Below, piece after piece: positions 43,200-48,438 of a stretch of 48,438 bases of DNA. Every line of letters begins with the position of its first letter. Positions within the stretch are counted from its first letter, which is position 1. The DNA lies in assembly GCF_017656475.1 (NCBI RefSeq), contig NZ_JACDNT010000014.1, positions 1 through 48,438 on the forward strand, written 5' to 3'. A model generated the notes under the pieces. That model was not told the DNA's origin and made no database searches. It saw only the letters and a program-made list of their open reading frames with translations. A program made the position numbers and the translations under genes. This DNA is from Archaeoglobus sp. Its GTDB lineage: Archaea; Halobacteriota; Archaeoglobi; Archaeoglobales; Archaeoglobaceae.

Positions 43200-43655
43200 A
43201 TGAAGAGGCCCACGCTCGATGAATACTTCATGGAAATCGCTTCTGTTGTTGCCAAACGCTCCACCTGCCTGAGACAGCATGTTGGGGCAGTTATAGTCAA
43301 GGACAAGAGAATTCTCGCTACCGGCTACAACGGAGCGCCATCAGGCCTGCCGCATTGCGATGAGGTTGGATGTTTGAGAGACAAAATGGATGTGCCGAGT
43401 GGTGAGAGGCAGGAACTCTGCAGAGGGGTTCATGCGGAGCAGAACGCGATAATACAGGCGGCAAAGTTCGGAATAAGCGTCGACGGCGGAACACTTTACT
43501 CCACACACTGTCCCTGCATCACCTGTGCCAAAATCATAATAAACGCCGGCATCAAAAGGGTGGTTTACGGCAAGGAGTATGCCGATAAAAGGGGTCTTGA
43601 GCTTCTGAGGGAAGCTGGGGTAGAGATGGAGTTCTTTCCGTGCTGCGTTGAGTAG
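43200..43655 (+). CDS. dCMP deaminase
   Basis: The 151-residue zinc deaminase converts dCMP to dUMP for thymidylate synthesis. Active-site residues are H78 and E80 (HAEQNA) with C106 and C109 (CPCITC). The substrate-binding [17 protein letters not shown] is also present. Its last 165 bases from codon 99 are repeated exactly at 44583-44747. It lies two bases after the TatD-like gene. Confidence 0.95.
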   Translation: MKRPTLDEYFMEIASVVAKRSTCLRQHVGAVIVKDKRILATGYNGAPSGLPHCDEVGCLRDKMDVPSGERQELCRGVHAEQNAIIQAAKFGISVDGGTLYSTHCPCITCAKIIINAGIKRVVYGKEYADKRGLELLREAGVEMEFFPCCVE

Positions 43656-43659
43656 GGAA
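43495..43659. repeat. 165-bp direct repeat, copy 1 (dCMP deaminase 3' end)
   Basis: I compared this stretch base by base with 44583-44747 (offset 1088) and found no difference. It spans from the second base of codon 99 to four bases past the TAG stop. Confidence 0.95.
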
Positions 43660-43705
43660 AATTTGGAAATAGATAGCAATTTTTAACTTTCCTTAAAATA
43701 GCAAT

Positions 43706-43716
43706 AATTAAATAGG
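43706..43716 (+). promoter_or_regulatory. TATA box of the crotonase gene
   Basis: TAATTAAATAG is centred 25 bases before the ATG at 43736, supporting a leaderless transcript independent of the deaminase operon. Confidence 0.5.
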
Positions 43717-43735
43717 ATGTTACACATCACAAGTT

Positions 43736-44512
43736 ATGAAATCTGTAATTCTTGAAAAAGATGAGAAAGTTGCAGAAATTACATTAAACCGGCCTGAAGT
43801 TCACAACGCCCTTAACATGGATATGGTTAAGGAGCTCTCTGCAGCGCTTGATGACTGCTGGAAAGATGATGACATCAAGGTTATAGTGCTGAAGGGTGCT
43901 GGAAAAAGCTTCTCATCAGGGGCAGACCTTAAACAGTTCATGAGATTTGCTGCTGGAGAGGGGAACTCGGCTGAATATGGTCTGGAGCTTCATTTTGGCG
44001 TTGTTAAGAAAATGAGAGAAATTCCAAAGCCTATAATTGCAGAGGTGAAGGGCTACTCCATAGGAGGTGGAGTTGGGTTGGTAGCGGCGAGTGATTACGC
44101 GATAGCAGCAGAGAGTGCTGTTTTCTCCTGCGGTTACGTTCTCATAGGCCTAAGCCCGGATACAGGAACCAGCTTCCTGATACCGAGAGGAGCAAGTATG
44201 AAAAGGGCTTTCGAGCTGATGTCAACTGGAAGGCGTTTTTCAGCGAGGGAAGCTTTGCAATACGGCATAGTGACTGAGGTCGTCCCCGACGAAAAGCTGA
44301 GAGAAAGAGTGAAAGAAGTTGTGGAAATTTACCTCAATAGACCCAGGGAGGCGATTGCGAATTTGAAGAGGTTGCTGAACATAACACACTCGAATAAAAT
44401 CGACGAACAGTTGGCTTTAGAACTCAACTTTGTCTCGATGGCAACACTCACAAAGGACTTCATCGAGGGAGTTACAGCGATGCTCGAAAAAAGGGAGGCG
44501 AGGTTTGATTGA
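43736..44512 (+). CDS. Enoyl-CoA hydratase/isomerase (crotonase) family protein, PaaG-like
   Basis: The 258-residue crotonase-fold enzyme has the oxyanion-hole segments SSGADLKQF (60-68) and GYSIGGGVGLVAASDYAIA (106-124). The first hydratase glutamate is replaced by Tyr134, and the second position is Asp142 in LSPDTGTSFLIPR. This pattern resembles PaaG-type isomerases rather than true hydratases. Flanking context is a rearrangement: an exact dCMP deaminase tail follows it, and a leuD remnant begins six bases after its stop. It may have arrived with that event. Confidence 0.88.
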   Translation: MKSVILEKDEKVAEITLNRPEVHNALNMDMVKELSAALDDCWKDDDIKVIVLKGAGKSFSSGADLKQFMRFAAGEGNSAEYGLELHFGVVKKMREIPKPIIAEVKGYSIGGGVGLVAASDYAIAAESAVFSCGYVLIGLSPDTGTSFLIPRGASMKRAFELMSTGRRFSAREALQYGIVTEVVPDEKLRERVKEVVEIYLNRPREAIANLKRLLNITHSNKIDEQLALELNFVSMATLTKDFIEGVTAMLEKREARFD

Positions 44513-44517
44513 TTAGA

Positions 44518-44578
44518 TTAAACTTTCATGTCGCATACTTTTTAACGTAGCTCACCAGTCCCCTTCGTTGAGGATTTT
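44518..44578 (-). pseudogene. Decayed leuD 3'-end fragment
   Basis: This 61-base stretch aligns with the last 63 bases of leuD (46043-46105) in the same orientation, with four substitutions and two single-base deletions. The deletions break the frame. It starts at the equivalent of the leuD stop codon and ends abruptly after GAGGATTTT, followed four bases later by the deaminase fragment. Confidence 0.85.
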
Positions 44579-44582
44579 AATT

Positions 44583-44747
44583 TTTACTCCACACACTGTC
44601 CCTGCATCACCTGTGCCAAAATCATAATAAACGCCGGCATCAAAAGGGTGGTTTACGGCAAGGAGTATGCCGATAAAAGGGGTCTTGAGCTTCTGAGGGA
44701 AGCTGGGGTAGAGATGGAGTTCTTTCCGTGCTGCGTTGAGTAGGGAA
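44583..44747 (+). pseudogene. dCMP deaminase 3'-end fragment (exact 165-bp duplicate)
   Basis: This is identical to 43495-43659 and encodes the last third of the deaminase, including the CPCITC zinc motif, but has no start codon or N-terminal domain. It cannot make an active enzyme. Perfect identity indicates a recent duplication or continued gene conversion. Confidence 0.93.
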
Positions 44748-44753
44748 CAAGGT

Positions 44754-45113
44754 TTATCTGAGTGAGTTAGCAAATCGCTGCCGACGCACTGCTACGATTG
44801 TAGCCAATCCAATGACATAAGCAGCGTAGCAGTACGGACAGTAGTAGTGCTTTAGGACTATGAACGCGCATATAGTTAAGACCAGTATGCCCACCGCACC
44901 CACAAACACCCAGAGCTTCACGATGAACTCTGAAAGCTTTTCGTTAACGATTGCGATTGAGAACCATATAATAGCAACTATGCATACCACCCAGCCCGGA
45001 AAAGAAAGCCAGCTTGGAAGAGGCAGTATCCGAAGCTTGCAGGCTCCTGAAAGCAGAAGGAACAGCACATCTGCCATCCCGAGGAGTGACAAAAAGATGA
45101 CAAGTTTTTTCAT
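44754..45113 (-). CDS. VKOR-like small membrane thiol oxidoreductase
   Basis: The 119-residue protein has four predicted membrane helices (about 4-22, 38-56, 66-86 and 94-110). A CPYC pair is at 92-95 at the mouth of the last helix, and further cysteines are C25, C44 and C82. The four-helix layout with a CxxC next to the final helix fits the vitamin K epoxide reductase family, which regenerates disulfide-forming enzymes using quinone. The match is by pattern only. It starts 50 bases after the lipoprotein gene. Confidence 0.55.
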   Translation of the reverse strand: MKKLVIFLSLLGMADVLFLLLSGACKLRILPLPSWLSFPGWVVCIVAIIWFSIAIVNEKLSEFIVKLWVFVGAVGILVLTICAFIVLKHYYCPYCYAAYVIGLATIVAVRRQRFANSLR

Positions 45114-45163
45114 TTCCTTTCACCTCTGCTTTTTCAGGTTTGAGGAGTGTTAGTTTGGCTGAT

Positions 45164-45919
45164 TCACTCACCCAAATACCTTCCCTTCCCTGCTTCCAGA
45201 CTTCCCTTTACTTCCTTCCATCCCTCGCCTGTTATAAATGCAAAGGTGTGGTCGGAAAACTCATTTCCCGTCCAGCCAATCTGGAACCATTCGTTCCTGC
45301 CCTCCAGCGAAATGTATATGCTTGCGTTGATCTCTGGATAGGAGTCGAAAAACAACACACTGCTATAATTATAGCATTTTACATACCTGTAGTGCTTTAG
45401 ATACTCCTCGGAGCAGTTTACCTCCTTCAAATCCCACTTGGGCTGAAGAGCATACTCTCCACTGAGCGGATCAAGGGTGTTGATTTCCCTTTCAAGTTCA
45501 AGTTTCAGTTCAAATGTATAACTAGCTGCCTTTTTTACCGTGGTTGGCGATACTGCTGGCGTTTTTCCTTCTTCAACGGGAACTGGCATCGGTGCCATCT
45601 TCCATGTTTTAATTTTCTCGCCACTCAGCTTCAGCATTACTCCATAGGGTGTTTCGACAACTTCTGCCATCCAGCCTTCCGGGATCGTCATATTTCTCAG
45701 GTCGATGGGTTTACCATCAATCGCGGGCAATGGAACGATTATAGTGACGTTTTCAAGCTCAGCAATTCCTGATGGTCTAATCTCTCCATCAACAAGCTCT
45801 CCAACAGCTAGAGAAACGGAATAATATATGACGTGTGAGAAGCTCTCTTCCTCAGGTGCAAGGCATCCCGAAATGAGGAGAATTATAAGCAACAAAGATA
45901 TTATAAAGTAGTTTTTCAT
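45164..45919 (-). CDS. Secreted lipoprotein of unknown function
   Basis: The 251-residue protein has a signal peptide with a lipobox (LLISGC, cysteine near residue 19), so it is anchored outside the membrane. The rest is beta-rich with several N-glycosylation-type NxS/T sites (NVT, NMT, NCS, NYS, NAS), as seen in archaeal surface proteins. A Pro/Thr-rich linker sits in the middle. Two cysteines near the C-terminal third (VNCSEEY and VKCYNY) could form a disulfide, consistent with the VKOR-like gene downstream. The ATG at 45919 has a TATA-like box at 45941-45950. Confidence 0.75.
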   Translation of the reverse strand: MKNYFIISLLLIILLISGCLAPEEESFSHVIYYSVSLAVGELVDGEIRPSGIAELENVTIIVPLPAIDGKPIDLRNMTIPEGWMAEVVETPYGVMLKLSGEKIKTWKMAPMPVPVEEGKTPAVSPTTVKKAASYTFELKLELEREINTLDPLSGEYALQPKWDLKEVNCSEEYLKHYRYVKCYNYSSVLFFDSYPEINASIYISLEGRNEWFQIGWTGNEFSDHTFAFITGEGWKEVKGSLEAGKGRYLGE

Positions 45920-46042
45920 TGATAGCAAATGTTAATGGAGGAATATAAGCTTTTTGTTCTTTCATGGTTCAACAACCATTGAGCCAGAATTTTTTGAAGA
46001 GATTGAAAAGAGGTATTAAAGGATTCATCGAGAAAAAGCAAT

Positions 46043-46540
46043 TTAGACTTTTATGTCACCATACTTTTTAACGTAGCTCACCAATCCCCCTTCGTTGAGG
46101 ATTTTGAGCATAACTTCAGGGATTCCTTTCACCCTCAACTCCTCTCCCTTGGTTCTGTTTACGATTATTCCCTTTTCCAGGTCAACCTCTAGCTCATCGC
46201 CACTGTCGATCGAGTCGGTGTCGGCGATCAAAACCGGCAGTCCAACGTTTATCGCATTCCTGTAGAAAATCCTCGCAAAGGATTTGGCAATTACAGCCGA
46301 AACACCTGCGATTTTTAAAGCGAGTGGAGCATGTTCTCTGCTGCTTCCCATCCCGAAGTTTTTTCCAGCAACGATGAAGTCCCCTGGCTTGAACTTTTTC
46401 ATGAAATCTGGATCAGCATCCTCCATTACGTGCTTTGCAAGCTCAGGCATGTTGCTTCTGAGGTGATAGTACCTTCCCGGCGTTATGTGGTCAGTTGAAA
46501 TGTCATCTCCAAATTTCCACGCCCTGCCAACCATTTTCAT
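46043..46540 (-). CDS. leuD: 3-isopropylmalate dehydratase (homoaconitase-like) small subunit
   Basis: The 165-residue swivel-domain subunit has FGDDISTDHITPGRYY near the start and GKNFGMGSSREHAPLALK, typical of LeuD/AksE. It pairs with a large Fe-S subunit, not in this window, in leucine biosynthesis or the homoaconitase reaction. Its ATG overlaps the stop of the universal stress protein (ATGA at 46537-46540), with a GAGGTGAT ribosome site. A damaged copy of its 3' end lies at 44518-44578. The 123-base gap downstream (45920-46042) holds only a possible 36-codon frame from 45964 that I cannot identify. Confidence 0.93.
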   Translation of the reverse strand: MKMVGRAWKFGDDISTDHITPGRYYHLRSNMPELAKHVMEDADPDFMKKFKPGDFIVAGKNFGMGSSREHAPLALKIAGVSAVIAKSFARIFYRNAINVGLPVLIADTDSIDSGDELEVDLEKGIIVNRTKGEELRVKGIPEVMLKILNEGGLVSYVKKYGDIKV

Positions 46541-47361
46541 TCGTTATCACCTCTCTTGCAGACGAAAACGGGAACTGTTGATCGCCTTATAACGCTTTCA
46601 GAAGTGCTCCCGAGTATCATGGCTTTCACCCCTCCCACACCCCTTGAACCTATGAAAATTGTCGTGGCATCTATTTCGTCCCTTTTTGCCAGTATTGCCT
46701 TGTGTGGAGTTCCGGATTCCACGTGGATGTGCGCCTCAATACCCTCTGCTTTGATTGATTCCTCCATCAATCTTAAATCGTCAGTTTTACTTCCCTCCTC
46801 AGCGACATGAATTATGTGTAGCTCCCCTCCAGCTTTCTTAACAACGAACTTAGCATATTCGAGAACCCTGTCCGCCCACTTCGAGAAATCGTATGCAACA
46901 AGAACCCTATCAAAAAGACTGTTGACAACCATATCTTCCTTGAACACATAAACAGGAACACTGGAGTCGTGCAAAACCCCTTCTGAAACACTGCCAAGAA
47001 GTATTTTCTTAAAAGAGCTTGCCCCTCTCGAACCCATCGCTATGAAATCGTAGTTTTCTGCAGCTTTAGTGATTTCAACAACCGGATCTCCGACAGGAAA
47101 TGGCCTGATTATTTCAGACCTGATCCCACTGTCCTCGATTTTCTGCGTAACTTTGGGCAACACTTCTTCTGCCTTTTCAGTCATCTCGTCAATGTAGTAG
47201 TCTATATCTATTCCACCGCTAACCGTGCTCAGCTTTGTTATGTTGACTACAAAAAAGACTCCTATTTCCTCGACGCCGACTTTTCTGAAATCATCAAGGT
47301 ATTCGAGGACTTTAAAACTGTTTTCAGAGAGGTCTGTGGGAAACAACATCTTTCGAAGCAT
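46537..47361 (-). CDS. Tandem-domain universal stress protein
   Basis: The 274-residue protein contains two UspA domains (about 1-145 and 150-272). Each has the ATP-binding signature Gx2Gx9G(S/T): GSRGASSFKKILLGSVS and GSRGVGGVKAMILGSTS. Such proteins bind ATP and act in stress responses. It is transcribed ahead of leuD, and divergently from the diadenylate cyclase with only 52 bases between starts. Confidence 0.92.
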   Translation of the reverse strand: MLRKMLFPTDLSENSFKVLEYLDDFRKVGVEEIGVFFVVNITKLSTVSGGIDIDYYIDEMTEKAEEVLPKVTQKIEDSGIRSEIIRPFPVGDPVVEITKAAENYDFIAMGSRGASSFKKILLGSVSEGVLHDSSVPVYVFKEDMVVNSLFDRVLVAYDFSKWADRVLEYAKFVVKKAGGELHIIHVAEEGSKTDDLRLMEESIKAEGIEAHIHVESGTPHKAILAKRDEIDATTIFIGSRGVGGVKAMILGSTSESVIRRSTVPVFVCKRGDNE

Positions 47362-47380
47362 AGTTATTTTAGAAGCGTTA

Positions 47381-47390
47381 AGTTTAAAAT
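47381..47390. promoter_or_regulatory. Shared divergent promoter box for usp and dacZ
   Basis: AGTTTAAAAT is the only strong A/T core in the 52-base gap. Its centre is about 25 bases from the stress-protein ATG and 28 from the cyclase ATG, so one TBP site might serve both. Confidence 0.45.
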
Positions 47391-47413
47391 TTTTTCATTC
47401 ATTTATTGATTGA

Positions 47414-48250
47414 ATGCTTTCAGTGCTTGTTGATTCTGCTCTGAGAATCGCCGAAAAATACGGGATAAAGAGGGTTGCCCTCATCTCCAAAGAGGAATTC
47501 GAGCAGGGTTTGGAAGGATTTGAGATTATACAAGCACCAAAAAAGTTCGCCACAATTCTTGACAGCATGATATACTACTTCGAGGAAAGTGAAGAGAAAA
47601 TCATCGCAGAAAAATTTGCCCAGATTTACAGGGCGAGAGAGTACATTTCTGCCCAAATGTACCTGAAGGGCTTTGAGGTTGGAAAGGCTGTTGTGGTTTT
47701 TGACACCGACACTCTGAAGGGCATCACTGTTTTTGATCCTGAAAAAAGTTCTTTTTTGAGTGCAGTAGGAGAGTGTGTTGAGAGAGTGCATCCAGAAGCT
47801 TTCAGAGCTGTGCTCACCGTTGCTTTGAATATCGCTCAGAAGGGTAGGGAAGGAAGAAAGATAGGAACTGCATTTGTGATAGGTGACGTTGAGGAGGTTA
47901 TGAACAGGTCGAGTCAGCTTGTGATTAACCCCTACCACGGCCACAAGGAGACTGACCGGGACATCAAAAATCCTGAAAACTGGGAGAGTGTAATGGAATT
48001 CGCCCAGATAGACGGTGTTTTTGTGCTTGACGAGATGGGTCTGATTATTGCATGCGGGAGATACATCGAGGCATCAGCAAAGGACCTGGTGTCTAAAATC
48101 AAACGGGGTCTTGGGGGTAGGCATATTGCATGTGCCTCAATAACAAAGGAAACAAAAGCAATAGCTGTTGTCGTTTCAGAAAGCGGGGGAGACATCACTG
48201 TTTACAAGGATGGTATTGAAGTGATGCATATTCCCTCGTTGCTCTTCTGA
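47414..48250 (+). CDS. dacZ: Diadenylate cyclase DacZ (c-di-AMP synthase)
   Basis: The 278-residue protein has a C-terminal DAC domain (about 135-278). Features are GREGRKIGTAFVIGD, IDGVFVLDEMG with the catalytic D200-G201 (usual DGA, here DGV), and GGRHIACASIT with R236-H237 of the RHR motif. The N-terminal 130 residues are the archaeal DacZ-specific domain. It makes c-di-AMP from two ATP, a second messenger for osmotic and potassium balance in euryarchaea. It sits divergent to a two-domain universal stress protein. Confidence 0.9.
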   Translation: MLSVLVDSALRIAEKYGIKRVALISKEEFEQGLEGFEIIQAPKKFATILDSMIYYFEESEEKIIAEKFAQIYRAREYISAQMYLKGFEVGKAVVVFDTDTLKGITVFDPEKSSFLSAVGECVERVHPEAFRAVLTVALNIAQKGREGRKIGTAFVIGDVEEVMNRSSQLVINPYHGHKETDRDIKNPENWESVMEFAQIDGVFVLDEMGLIIACGRYIEASAKDLVSKIKRGLGGRHIACASITKETKAIAVVVSESGGDITVYKDGIEVMHIPSLLF

Positions 48251-48358
48251 ACATTTTCGGTGGAGGTAACAATAGGCAATTGCTTTTTCTCAATTCTCAG
48301 TTTAATTAAAAGAAATGGAAGATAAGTGATCTTTGATCTATTCAAACTCCTTTTCCGC

Positions 48359-48438
48359 CTAGCCTTTTTTCACAAGCTCTTCAAGCTTTCCCTCTTTGAG
48401 TGTCTTTGCAGGTTCGAAAATCTTCTTTCCGAACTGCT
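48359..48438 (-). CDS. C-terminal end of a partial unknown gene leaving to the right
   Basis: On the minus strand an open frame enters at the window edge and ends at TAG 48361-48359. It encodes about 25 residues ending in LKEGKLEELVKKG, rich in Lys and Glu as expected for a real thermophile protein. It is convergent with dacZ. The 108-base gap 48251-48358 shows no other gene. Identification is not possible from this tail. Confidence 0.5.
   Translation of the reverse strand, partial: QFGKKIFEPAKTLKEGKLEELVKKG

Noticed and set aside
44552-44773. Minus-strand 73-codon open frame
   Set aside because: It reads the antisense of the duplicated deaminase tail and runs into the leuD remnant; the same antisense frame also exists behind the real deaminase at 43341-43679. 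It is a by-product of the scar.
45964-46074. Possible 36-codon plus-strand ORF downstream of leuD
   Set aside because: It has an ATG and a basic product but overlaps the leuD 3' end in antisense, lacks a ribosome site and matches nothing I recognise.
1-48438. CRISPR arrays, insertion sequences, integrases, toxin-antitoxin or defence islands
   Set aside because: I saw no regularly spaced repeats and no protein with transposase, integrase, Cas, restriction or toxin-like motifs. The only sizeable repeats are the atpK and deaminase duplications.

Overview
The window reads as an archaeal chromosome segment from Archaeoglobus, very close to A. fulgidus. The evidence is archaeal ribosomal and RNA polymerase genes, an A-type (V-like) ATP synthase operon, the archaeal mevalonate kinase / isopentenyl phosphate kinase / type 2 IPP isomerase set, Pus10, prefoldin, Pcc1, DacZ, and a family 4 uracil-DNA glycosylase almost matching the A. 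fulgidus enzyme as I remember it. Genes are packed tightly with many ATGA or TGATG start-stop overlaps. Many first genes have an A/T-rich TATA-like box about 25 bases before the ATG and no Shine-Dalgarno site, suggesting leaderless mRNAs.

Layout: 1-1574 holds a membrane protein and uracil-DNA glycosylase on the minus strand. 1716-4122 (plus) holds two tandem small membrane proteins and an aldehyde:ferredoxin oxidoreductase. 4127-6287 (minus) is the rps13-rps4-rps11-rpoD operon. 6391-9941 (minus) is a lipid-precursor operon: mevalonate kinase, isopentenyl phosphate kinase, IPP isomerase and a prenyl diphosphate synthase. 9991-14279 holds a compact histone-deacetylase-like hydrolase, an unknown protein with a zinc-ribbon partner, and a PLP decarboxylase followed by an MFS transporter. 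tRNA-Ser(UGA) lies at 14453-14534. 14599-23353 (minus) is the complete ATP synthase operon in the order H, I, K, small membrane ORF, K, E, C, F, A, B, D. 23527-32622 holds purD, a phosphoesterase, a degenerate RecA-like ATPase, a DUF362 ferredoxin protein, pus10, an unknown ORF, prefoldin beta, pcc1, an Lhr-type helicase and an Lrp regulator. 32619-40555 holds argJ, pgk, a CoA transferase, a drug-type MFS transporter, a CDP-alcohol phosphatidyltransferase, a nucleotidyltransferase and an acyl-CoA dehydrogenase. 40594-48438 holds an unusual membrane sensor, a TatD-like hydrolase, dCMP deaminase, a crotonase, a rearrangement scar, a VKOR-like protein, a lipoprotein, leuD, a universal stress protein, a diadenylate cyclase and the tail of an unknown gene.

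Most of this is core metabolism and information processing. No CRISPR array, transposase, integrase or defence island is visible. The most unusual items are: (1) a scar at 44518-44747, where a decayed leuD tail is joined to an exact 165-bp copy of the dCMP deaminase tail; (2) two identical 245-bp copies of the ATP synthase K gene flanking a 60-residue membrane ORF; (3) a PAS sensor with neither the H-box histidine nor an ATPase domain; (4) a likely 1-nt frameshift at the start of the CDP-alcohol phosphatidyltransferase; (5) a CTG start for IPP isomerase; and (6) two divergent gene pairs that each seem to share one central TATA-like box.
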